Shown piece after piece: positions 8,012 to 13,650 of a DNA stretch of 13,650 nucleotides (position 1 is its first letter; every line of letters starts with the position of its first letter). The stretch spans positions 1 through 13,650 of the forward strand of contig JANBTH010000619.1 in NCBI GenBank assembly GCA_027578815.1, given 5' to 3'. The stretch comes from Coemansia sp. RSA 1804 (lineage: Eukaryota; Kickxellomycota; Kickxellomycetes; Kickxellales; Kickxellaceae). The translations under genes and the position numbers were made by a program. The notes under the pieces were generated by a model, which was not told the origin of the DNA, made no database searches, and was given only the letters and a program-made list of their open reading frames with translations.

Positions 8012-8161
8012 CAGAAACAAAACAAACGCTCAAGAATAAGAAGAAAAAAGAGTTGTGATGAGTCGAACGAACTATGACCAAGGAATAATAAACCCACTCA
8101 CTCTCCTTTCAGAGCCAGACTTTTTATGGAACCATTGGGTGAAAGAGTCTCCTTTTTCCAA

Positions 8162-8662
8162 CTACTTGTGGTCAACGACGCTTTGCTTGCTATCCTGCTT
8201 CATAGTTTCAAAAAGAGAGCCAAGGACCTGAGGGCTCAGATCTCTAGAGATCTTCTTGTGCCTCAGGTTCTTGACGCCGCGTGTGGCAGGCGACATGATT
8301 GAATCTGTTGGACTAGCCAAACCTAAGCACATGTGGTGCGCCATCTTTGGCTTTGCTGGAAGCCGGGTGGCCCCGTCCTTTGCTGTAATGGGCTTGCGCA
8401 CGCCCTGTTTGCCCAGCGCACGGGACGCTGGGTTGGTAAGTGTTCTGCCGCCCAGTCTGGACTGGATCTGCTTGAACGCTTCCTGCTCCTGCTGCCGCTG
8501 CTGCTGGTGTTGCTTTCGTGCCGGCGGCTGCGGAATATTTGTTGGCTGGCTCGAATAGGCTGGCGATGCAACGGATCCTAGAGCAGGCATAGATGGCAGT
8601 GGAGACATGGTGGAAGATGCTGGGGGCGTGGATGTAGATGACTTTGCGTTAGCAGTGTCCAT
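8162..8662 (-). CDS. Spo12-like mitotic exit regulator
   Basis: This 166-residue, mostly disordered protein has a Ser/Thr/Pro-rich N-terminus, a Gln-rich patch (about 52-62), a basic GVRKPITAKDGATRLPAKP stretch and then ASPTDSIMSPATRGVKNLRH at 116-135. That motif resembles the most conserved block of yeast Spo12 (ASPTD..VSP followed by a basic segment). It holds two Ser-Pro sites seven residues apart (S117, S124), the same spacing as the phosphorylated serines of Spo12. Spo12 acts in the FEAR network, promoting Cdc14 release at anaphase, and the fission yeast homologue is also a cell-cycle gene. The size is similar to yeast Spo12 (173 residues). I start at the ATG at 8662; the frame stays open 15 nt further to a TTG but no earlier ATG exists. 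Recognition rests on one motif recalled from the family, so it is probable rather than certain. Confidence 0.68.
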   Translation of the reverse strand: MDTANAKSSTSTPPASSTMSPLPSMPALGSVASPAYSSQPTNIPQPPARKQHQQQRQQEQEAFKQIQSRLGGRTLTNPASRALGKQGVRKPITAKDGATRLPAKPKMAHHMCLGLASPTDSIMSPATRGVKNLRHKKISRDLSPQVLGSLFETMKQDSKQSVVDHK

Positions 8663-8691
8663 ATTCTTAGTGCGCAAAAATAAAAGTGGAA

Positions 8692-8731
8692 ATAAACATA
8701 AACATAAAAGGCGGGTAAAGAAGGATAAACA
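8692..8731 (-). promoter_or_regulatory. Three forkhead-type sites (TGTTTAT) upstream of SPO12-like gene
   Basis: On the coding strand of the SPO12-like gene TGTTTAT occurs three times: 8698-8692, 8704-8698 (overlapping by one base) and 8731-8725. These lie 30, 36 and 63 bp before the ATG. The sequence matches the core bound by fungal forkhead factors (RYMAAYA class). SPO12 is a forkhead-controlled, late cell-cycle gene in both budding and fission yeast, so the sites are plausible. Against this, the region is A/T-rich and the sites may lie inside the mRNA leader. Confidence 0.4.
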
Positions 8732-8889
8732 GAGATGCGTGAAAGAGAAAAAAGAAGTAAAGCAAGCATTCCTCTGAAAAATATAGCCCTCTTAAAGGCA
8801 ATCAGACAATGGGCGTGTAACTTTCTGAGCCACAAGTAGAGCCTGCTCAGAGCCTTTTTTTTGCTTGACCACACACTTTGAGGGAGAAA

Positions 8890-8910
8890 AAACAAACAAA
8901 CAAACAAACA
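8890..8910 (+). repeat. (AAAC)5 microsatellite
   Basis: Five perfect AAAC units (8890-8909) plus one base lie in non-coding DNA upstream of the SPO12-like gene. The tract is probably length-variable between strains. Confidence 0.85.
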
Positions 8911-8968
8911 CCTCAAGCTTGGGGCAGTTGGGGAAAGCACCTTTTCTTTATTGACATTTCGTCGGTGG

Positions 8969-9208
8969 ATGCTGATTGGCTTTCACCGGAATAGCGTCAA
9001 CAAATACAGTGCTTTACAAACAAAAATGACGTTTAAAAGACCAAAGACACCTCATGGTTCCAGTTTGAACCAAGCGGAGCCAGGCAACACACTTTCAACG
9101 CAGGCGATTCAAACTGCCATCGCTGCGTTTTCTTTTCATAAACCTTTTGTTTATCGGTATGATTCTAATCGGCAGATAGTTGGAGCTCTAGATGTGGACC
9201 TAGCATAA
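8969..9208 (+). CDS. Hypothetical 79-residue ORF, possibly a gene relic
   Basis: The open frame from the ATG at 8969 to TAA at 9206-9208 encodes 79 residues with no recognised domain. An internal ATG at 9026 starts MTFKRPK. That heptapeptide is encoded again, starting with ATG, at 11359 in a different context, and the surrounding bases are also similar. The last codons overlap the 43-bp repeat at 9182-9224. The frame could be a decayed piece of a lineage-specific gene or mobile element, or chance. There is no clear promoter or poly(A) arrangement, so I keep it only as a weak candidate. Confidence 0.2.
   Translation: MLIGFHRNSVNKYSALQTKMTFKRPKTPHGSSLNQAEPGNTLSTQAIQTAIAAFSFHKPFVYRYDSNRQIVGALDVDLA
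9024..9045 (+). repeat. 22-bp exact direct repeat, copy 1
   Basis: This 22-bp sequence (begins AAATGACGTTTAAAAGACC) recurs exactly at 11357-11378 in the same orientation. Weaker similarity extends upstream (TTACNAACAA) and downstream (CCAGTTT), which suggests a longer, decayed duplicated segment. Confidence 0.75.
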
Positions 9209-9224
9209 CAGATTGATAATAAAC
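9182..9224 (+). repeat. Dispersed repeat of about 43 bp, copy 1
   Basis: It shares the blocks AGATGTGGAC, AGCATA and GATTGATAATA, in that order and spacing, with 11294-11340, and more loosely with 9299-9340. All three copies have the same orientation and flank the F-box/LRR gene. Function is unknown. Confidence 0.6.
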
Positions 9225-9389
9225 CACATTTTTTGGAAATTTATTTTTCCTTATAGACTACAACAATTACTTTTTAAACCTCTATTAACATGTAGCCAGG
9301 ATTTTGGATGTAGTCCCAGCATATTGAGTTGGCAATAAACTATTTTAATTCAAATAACGGGTAGAAATATTAATAAAATAATTAAACTG
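9209..9389. other. AT-rich 3' flank of F-box/LRR gene
   Basis: This short AT-rich stretch holds the second half of repeat copy 1, repeat copy 2 (9299-9340) and a minus-strand AATAAA (plus TTTATT at 9240-9245), which could end the F-box/LRR transcript about 145 nt after its stop. No gene is visible. Confidence 0.35.
9299..9340 (+). repeat. Dispersed repeat of about 43 bp, copy 2 (diverged)
   Basis: This is a weaker copy of the motif at 9182-9224, keeping GGATGTAGTCCCAGCATA and the GCAATAAAC end with several substitutions. It lies 74 bp after copy 1 in the same orientation. Confidence 0.4.
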
Positions 9390-10067
9390 TTATCTAAAGA
9401 CAATATGTGGAAACTTTTCTGGCAAAAAACTCTTCTTAACTATCCTGCTGTTCTCACTGTCAATACTGATCTTCCGTAAAGTTTTTGTTCGTAGAAGCAA
9501 ATGGTTAAGAATGGCAAGATAATTGTATGGATCTTCCGGGTCAGTATCATGAATAGAAACATATTCAAGTCGCGTGTCCAAATATTTAAATGTTCCTTGC
9601 TCCTCTTCTTCTAGACCAAATCGTATGATTGACAATGATTCCTCACTTAAAGAAACATTCATAACAGTAAGATCACGAAGATTGTAAAAGTTGGGAATAT
9701 GCTTTAACAGTTCGTCAAATCCGATTATGTCAAGCCTTAGAACAGTAACATTCACCCAGGATACTGTCCGCTGTATGTCGATTAATGGATAAATGCCTAC
9801 TATACATTTACTTCCAATCTTGGTATACCCAAAATAGCGGTCTGCTGCAATGTAGAAAGCATCACTGAGCGCTTCTTTATTATGTACAGCAATTACCATT
9901 TTGTTAACGCCTGTAAACCGTAATCTGCTGGCGACAACAACTGAGGTAGAAACCCCTCTAATATCTAATGTATCCAAATGTGCAGGTATTGTATCGGTAT
10001 AAAACACATCACAATCCACTGGAGGATTTATCAAACTTAAATTCTGGAGTTTTGGGAACTGTAGCAT
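9390..10067 (-). CDS. C-terminal part of F-box-like/LRR-like gene
   Basis: This 225-residue frame from the ATG at 10067 to TAA at 9390 probably does not start there. The frame is open upstream to 10153, and codons just before the ATG (RLDFADHMLQFPKLQNLSL) read as natural leucine-rich sequence continuing the repeat pattern of the preceding minus-strand frame. It contains irregular leucine-rich strands (LDTLDIRG, VLRLDIIGFDELLKHIPNFY, LRDLTVMNVSLSEES, LRKISIDSE). I therefore treat it as the second half of the 9390-11022 locus, separated from the first half by a one-base frame difference or a short intron. Base composition is clearly lower in G+C than in the housekeeping neighbours. Confidence 0.55.
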   Translation of the reverse strand: MLQFPKLQNLSLINPPVDCDVFYTDTIPAHLDTLDIRGVSTSVVVASRLRFTGVNKMVIAVHNKEALSDAFYIAADRYFGYTKIGSKCIVGIYPLIDIQRTVSWVNVTVLRLDIIGFDELLKHIPNFYNLRDLTVMNVSLSEESLSIIRFGLEEEEQGTFKYLDTRLEYVSIHDTDPEDPYNYLAILNHLLLRTKTLRKISIDSENSRIVKKSFLPEKFPHIVFR

Positions 10068-11022
10068 GTGATCCGCAAAGTCTAGCCTGCTGTGAATGCT
10101 TTGTCGAAAGCTTTTGTTCTTGTTTTGTTTGATCTTTGTATGATACCTCGAGAGACTTTAGGTTTGTAAATTCAATACGCCCGGGTGTTGCAAAGTCGTG
10201 GAACATCCACCACGAAAAGCTGCTGCTAGATATGCCGCTAAGGTGCAAGCATTGGAGTGATTTTGCATAAAAGGAGGAATGCTGATGTGTATACTCGCTA
10301 AGGTCCAGCGAGAGATATGTTAGTTCAGTTGAAAACTGCGGCAAAGGGAGTATGATTGAATGGGAAATGTCTAAGCGTTGCAACTGTGGTGCATAGTGGT
10401 CAATGAGGATAGGAATCGTTGATGAAGTAAATTTATTCACCCCAGTACTCAAAACCAAGCAAGTTATATTTGGTGCTCTGTTCTGGAAATCATGAATGTA
10501 CTCTGCAACATCCATTGAAAGCTTATCAAAATCTGGCACCTCAAACTCTGACACCTCAAACTCTGAACTATATATACCTAAAAAATAACTACTTAACTCA
10601 ATTGAAGAAAGCTTAAGCCAATATCCAACGCCAAGCGTTGAAATTTTTTTTAGAACATAACCATACCGATTTATGTGCAGTTCTCCAGAAATATAAACTT
10701 TCAGTTTAGACACAAAGTCACAGTTGTATTTGTCACGTCCAGTGATTACGCCTAGGTTGGATTTGCAAACAATGTCGTCGACGGCGTAGTAAATACAACT
10801 GTAAATAGTATAACTATCCAAATATTCAAATTCATCCTGCGAGTAAACATAAATAAAGCCCTGAGCAAATACATAGCCTTTTAGCAAGTTGTACCACTTG
10901 GTACATACTTGGAGCAAGGTGAGCTTTAGTTTCCACTCTTCAATATCTTTGGCTGGCTTGCCAGATGCAAGACAGAGAATTTGATAGAGAACTTCAGGGT
11001 CAAGATCGTTTATATGAAGCAT
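10009..11022 (-). CDS. N-terminal part of F-box-like/LRR-like gene (frame broken)
   Basis: This frame runs from the ATG at 11022 for 337 codons. The first 55 residues (INDLDPEVLYQILCLASG, then LTLLQVCTKWYNLLKGYVF) have the F-box-like pattern: an Asp/Pro-Leu-Ile helix followed by VC..W. F-box proteins normally join SCF ubiquitin ligases through Skp1 and pick substrates with their C-terminal repeats. Beyond it lie irregular leucine-rich strands (LQRLDISHSIILPLPQF, LTYLSLDLSEY, LQCLHLSGISSSSFSWWMF, NLKSLEVSY). After NLKSLEVSY the translation becomes a low-complexity Lys/Gln stretch and ends at 10009, while leucine-rich coding resumes in another frame. The last 20-60 residues are thus probably not native. 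The overall style resembles large F-box-like families of Kickxellales, from memory. The specific substrate is unknown. Confidence 0.6.
   Translation of the reverse strand: MLHINDLDPEVLYQILCLASGKPAKDIEEWKLKLTLLQVCTKWYNLLKGYVFAQGFIYVYSQDEFEYLDSYTIYSCIYYAVDDIVCKSNLGVITGRDKYNCDFVSKLKVYISGELHINRYGYVLKKISTLGVGYWLKLSSIELSSYFLGIYSSEFEVSEFEVPDFDKLSMDVAEYIHDFQNRAPNITCLVLSTGVNKFTSSTIPILIDHYAPQLQRLDISHSIILPLPQFSTELTYLSLDLSEYTHQHSSFYAKSLQCLHLSGISSSSFSWWMFHDFATPGRIEFTNLKSLEVSYKDQTKQEQKLSTKHSQQARLCGSHATVPKTPEFKFDKSSSGL
10537..10566 (+). repeat. 15-bp perfect tandem duplication inside F-box/LRR gene
   Basis: The unit CACCTCAAACTCTGA is present twice head to tail (10537-10551, 10552-10566). On the coding strand it duplicates five residues in frame (SEFEVSEFEV), so it keeps the reading frame. 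It looks like a recent slippage event. Confidence 0.9.
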
Positions 11023-11293
11023 ATTGGGAAGGAAAGTGTGTTTAAAAACAGTTATCTAAAAATAAAGAAATAAAAAACAAAAGTGGTTGTCATGTATATT
11101 GCGTTGTCACTTTATTCAGCAAAAATTGACATGTCCACGGAACAAACGCAGCATATCTGCTGAACTGCATTGACAACTTAACACGGAGACAATAATCACG
11201 ATTAACGCAATATTAATCATGACATGTCTAAAACTCTGTAGTTTCATACTGGAGGAAGATAGTATTAGTATAATTACAATTGGCAAAAAAATT

Positions 11294-11340
11294 GGGACTC
11301 CAGATGTGGACTCAGCATACCCGATTGATAATAGATAAAC
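11294..11340 (+). repeat. Dispersed repeat of about 43 bp, copy 3
   Basis: It aligns closely with 9182-9224 apart from a 4-bp insertion near the end (ATAGATAAAC versus ATAAAC). It is followed after 16 bp by the second copy of the 22-bp repeat, whereas on the left side of the locus the 22-bp repeat precedes the 43-bp motif. Confidence 0.6.
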
Positions 11341-11356
11341 TCTTCTTACGAACAAG

Positions 11357-11378
11357 AAATGACGTTTAAAAGACCAAA
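11357..11378 (+). repeat. 22-bp exact direct repeat, copy 2
   Basis: Identical over 22 bp to 9024-9045, same strand. Starting at its ATG (11359) the frame reads MTFKRPKETCASLLESC and stays open for 27 codons, then stops. This copy lies in the presumed 3' flank of the kinase gene. Confidence 0.75.
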
Positions 11379-11393
11379 AGAAACTTGCGCCAG

Positions 11394-11399
11394 TTTATT
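11394..11399 (-). terminator. Poly(A) signal AATAAA for kinase gene
   Basis: TTTATT on the plus strand gives AATAAA on the minus strand 59 nt after the kinase stop. It lies just beside the 22-bp repeat, in the part with weaker similarity to the left-hand copy, where the hexamer is absent (CCAGTTTGAA). Confidence 0.5.
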
Positions 11400-11457
11400 A
11401 GAAAGCTGCAATTGCTTATATGTTTTTAATCACAAACAATAAACACTACTCATCTAT

Positions 11458-13650
11458 CTAATCAGACTTCATATCGTGCACATGTGTTTTTGCAGGATGA
11501 CCCGGATGGCAGACGTCAATCTCTCTCATCCACTCACTATCCACCACCTGGTCCATCGTGAGCCGCCCCTTGACCTCGGGATACACCATGCCCTGGATGA
11601 TCTCCTGGCCGCCATGGCGAAGCTTGGGCAGCTGCACAAAGAGCTTGTCGCGGCCGCGCGGCCAGTCCCGGATGTAGGATCCATAGTTGCGGTCCGCCTC
11701 AGTGTCGGCTATCCGCCACGGGAACTTTAGCAGCGTCATGCACATGTACATGATGCCCACCGACCAAATGTCAGCAACCTGTGCAAAATACGGCACCTGG
11801 CGGCGCGACTGCACCACCTCTGGAGCAATGTAAGGATCGGAGCCGCAGAACCCGACAACCTTGCTGGGATCTTTCTGGAATGGTGTTTTAAATACTGTCG
11901 CACAGCCAAAGTCTATGATCTTGACAATGCCCTTGTCGGTCACAAGACAGTTTTCAAGCTTGAGATCCCTGTGTGCAATGCCAATTCTGTGGAGGTATTG
12001 CACGCCCTGGCATATCTGCTTGAACCAGCAGAACGTCTCGTCCAGATCCATGGTGCCTTTTACGACAAACGCAAAGAGGTCAAACGGACAGTACTCCATG
12101 ATCTCGTAGACGCGGTCGCCCTCAAAGATAAGATCTAGAGTCTCTATCACATTCTCCTGGTGAACCGAGGAGCCAATGCAAAACTCGGACGTAACCTTCT
12201 TCATATACGAGCGCGGCGTTTCGTCTGGGCGCTTCTTGCGGAACTCTTTGACTGCAAACAACCGGTGCTGGCTTGGAATGTATATGTTATGGCCACCATC
12301 GCCATTTTGCGACGACGGCGGACCACTACGCAAGCTTTCTGGACGCATGCTGATATCGTTGCTCTGAAGAAGCCGCACAGTGCCGCCAGTACCCCTGCCT
12401 ATGACCTTTGTCTGCTTGCCAAACTGGTTGAGCGATGCCTTGTGCGAGGAGTAGACGGGCACATGCTTCTTATGCGACATTGACGGACATACCCTGTCAG
12501 GTCTGTCCTTATGCGCGCAGATCTCATCGCCAGTATCGTCGCCATGCGATGACTGCATCGTTGGATCCCTAGTTGTGCCAGCAGCAAGCCGCTCTCTGAC
12601 AGCTGCAATATCCTCTGCCGATGGCCGTGACGACCTCATGGTTACTCCCGCAAGCCCCGACTCACCGCTAAGCCGACGCCGCTCGTTTTGCTTTGCCTTT
12701 TGCCCTTGCATACTCTTATCGGCCCCTGGAGCGGCATCATGGCCAGCATCAGCAGGAGCGGCAGAGCTTATGGCCGAGGGATGCGCGCTGGATGAAGATG
12801 CTGCTGTTGCCGCTGCTGTGTCGTGGATGATGCCACTGCTGGATGGCTGGCCATGGTGGTGTAAGGTATTCTGACTAGGTTCTCGTGACACCGAATGGGC
12901 AGATGCACCACGGGACACCGTATTAGTAGACGCAGGCTCAATGCTAGTGTGTTGCAGCTCATGCGATATTCCGTCAACACTGGCGTTGTGGGCGGTGCTT
13001 GGCTGCCGGTGATGCTCGGCGCCAGCAGATGTGGCTTGTGGCACAGTTTGGTCTTGTGGATGGCACACATTCTTGCTCATAAACTGCTGAATCTGGCTGT
13101 TGTGTCTTTGTATGGAACGCAGCCCAGTGTTGCTGAGCGCGAAGACCGTGTCCTGGCTCACTGGCTCAAAGTTGCGCTGAGCCCGGTATTCTGTTGGCTC
13201 GGCAGCGGCAGCGGCAGCAGCAGGCCGGGCATTCTTTGCAGAGCTGGCTGGTTGTTCGTGAGGGGGCAGACTTGCAGGTGGCGAGTTGTCTGTGGAAGCA
13301 GCAGCGCTATGGACTTCTGACACATCCGCACTGTGCGTCTGGGTGGTCGGCGTGCGATAAGCAATGGTTGGGGTCTCGTAGCCAGACGCACCTTCATTAC
13401 GCAGTGTCTGCACGGGGGTTCCCGCAAGCGCTGTGTGTTTATGGTGCTTATCCCGGTGCAGGAAGCTGTGCAGGCGCTGCGAAAACGACGTGTTGCGCTT
13501 GATTGACATAGGGTTGCTTGGCGCTGGGCTTCCGCTTGTAGGGGGCTTTGGAGCACCGGCAGCAGCAGCAGTGGACATGGGGGAGTGGTTGCCAGGGCTA
13601 TTGTTCTGCGAGTCGTGGTATGGGGACGGTGGCTCTGCGCCAGCGGTCAA
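11458..13650 (-). CDS. HAL4/SAT4-type serine/threonine protein kinase, 5' partial
   Basis: 730 codons run from the window edge to a TAG at 11458. The first codon is TTG, so the true start lies beyond the window or, less likely, at an internal Met (residue 25 or 48). Residues 1-400 are disordered, rich in Ser/Pro/Ala/His, with a basic NTSFSQRLHSFLHRDK segment (about 53-68) seen in this family. The kinase domain (about 412-720) has the glycine loop GRGTGGTVRLL, the ATP-binding K468 in FAVKEF, YEIMEYCPFDLFAFVVKG, HRDLKLEN (D562 catalytic), DFG (D580) and the activation segment GSDPYIAPEVV. All catalytic residues are present. MEYCPFDLF and the SDPY segment are typical of the fungal HAL4/SAT4-HAL5 group, which in yeast stabilises the Trk1/Trk2 potassium transporters and gives salt tolerance. 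Which member it matches cannot be settled by eye. No intron is visible. Confidence 0.9.
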   Translation of the reverse strand: MTAGAEPPSPYHDSQNNSPGNHSPMSTAAAAGAPKPPTSGSPAPSNPMSIKRNTSFSQRLHSFLHRDKHHKHTALAGTPVQTLRNEGASGYETPTIAYRTPTTQTHSADVSEVHSAAASTDNSPPASLPPHEQPASSAKNARPAAAAAAAEPTEYRAQRNFEPVSQDTVFALSNTGLRSIQRHNSQIQQFMSKNVCHPQDQTVPQATSAGAEHHRQPSTAHNASVDGISHELQHTSIEPASTNTVSRGASAHSVSREPSQNTLHHHGQPSSSGIIHDTAAATAASSSSAHPSAISSAAPADAGHDAAPGADKSMQGQKAKQNERRRLSGESGLAGVTMRSSRPSAEDIAAVRERLAAGTTRDPTMQSSHGDDTGDEICAHKDRPDRVCPSMSHKKHVPVYSSHKASLNQFGKQTKVIGRGTGGTVRLLQSNDISMRPESLRSGPPSSQNGDGGHNIYIPSQHRLFAVKEFRKKRPDETPRSYMKKVTSEFCIGSSVHQENVIETLDLIFEGDRVYEIMEYCPFDLFAFVVKGTMDLDETFCWFKQICQGVQYLHRIGIAHRDLKLENCLVTDKGIVKIIDFGCATVFKTPFQKDPSKVVGFCGSDPYIAPEVVQSRRQVPYFAQVADIWSVGIMYMCMTLLKFPWRIADTEADRNYGSYIRDWPRGRDKLFVQLPKLRHGGQEIIQGMVYPEVKGRLTMDQVVDSEWMREIDVCHPGHPAKTHVHDMKSD

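Larger units (their letters stand above)
7846..8161. other. Convergent 3' spacer between UTP18 and SPO12-like gene
   Basis: This 316-bp spacer between two stop codons holds poly(A) hexamers for both strands (7923-7928 plus, 8006-8011 minus). There is no other recognisable feature and no open frame of interest. Confidence 0.5.
8663..8950. other. Upstream region of SPO12-like gene
   Basis: This stretch is purine-rich on the plus strand and so pyrimidine-rich on the coding strand of the minus gene. It carries the forkhead-like sites and a short AAAC microsatellite. An open frame on the minus strand (8578-8940) is low-complexity and overlaps the SPO12 start, so I do not count it as a gene. Confidence 0.4.
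11023..11457. other. AT-rich spacer between kinase and F-box/LRR gene
   Basis: This 435-bp spacer lies between two minus-strand genes, holding the promoter side of the F-box/LRR gene and the 3' end of the kinase gene. It contains repeat copies at 11294-11340 and 11357-11378 and a kinase poly(A) signal. A minus-strand open frame at 11116-11355 is hydrophobic but begins with TTG and has no early ATG, so I do not call it. Confidence 0.4.

Noticed and set aside
8663..8677. Five-codon longer N-terminus for the SPO12-like protein starting at 8677
   Set aside because: The codon there is TTG; the first ATG in the frame is at 8662 and has A at -3.
10626..10640. Perfect hairpin CAACGC-CAA-GCGTTG inside the F-box/LRR gene
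   Set aside because: A single 6-bp stem within coding sequence is expected by chance and has no associated signal.
11116..11355. 79-codon hydrophobic minus-strand frame between kinase and F-box/LRR gene
   Set aside because: It starts with TTG, has no ATG until about halfway, overlaps repeat copy 3, and its hydrophobicity follows from AT-rich sequence.
12895..13320. 141-codon plus-strand frame opposite the kinase N-terminus
   Set aside because: It is antisense to the low-complexity coding region of the kinase and shows no domain or regulatory context.

Overview
The window looks like nuclear DNA of an early-diverging filamentous fungus, most likely Kickxellomycotina (Coemansia/Linderina type). 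The reasons are: eukaryotic housekeeping proteins in long, apparently intron-free reading frames; a eukaryotic tRNA gene with A and B boxes; AATAAA-type 3' signals after nearly every stop codon; a fungal-only kinase type (HAL4/SAT4) and a fungal protein O-mannosyltransferase; and an AT-rich F-box-like/leucine-rich-repeat gene of a style I associate with the expanded families of Kickxellales. The lineage is inference; the eukaryotic, fungal nature is well supported. There is no operon, CRISPR array, phage or intact transposon.

Layout. 19-477 (+) encodes a small single-pass membrane protein I do not recognise, preceded by a start-stop codon pair. 958-3666 (+) is a protein O-mannosyltransferase, PMT1-like. 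It converges on 3816-5357 (-), a kanadaptin (SLC4A1AP) homologue with an FHA domain; the two stop codons are 149 bp apart. A tRNA-Gly(GCC) gene (5472-5542, -) sits just upstream of the kanadaptin start. After 614 bp of AT-rich spacer, 6157-7845 (+) is UTP18, a U3 snoRNP/SSU-processome protein. It converges on 8162-8662 (-), a small Spo12-like mitotic-exit regulator with three forkhead-type sequences upstream.

From about 8950 to 11400 the window changes character. Base composition falls, short repeats occur on both sides of the region, and the only sizeable gene (9390-11022, -) is an F-box-like/LRR-like gene whose reading frame shifts near 10080-10150. 11458-13650 (-) is a HAL4/SAT4-type Ser/Thr kinase that runs off the right edge.

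The genes are unrelated housekeeping functions (ER glycosylation, ribosome biogenesis, cell-cycle exit, ion homeostasis) and do not form a pathway. I see no convincing new biological system. The points most worth a second look are the frame-broken F-box/LRR locus with its flanking repeat family, the tandem forkhead-like sites before the SPO12 homologue, and the start-stop codon pair before the first gene.
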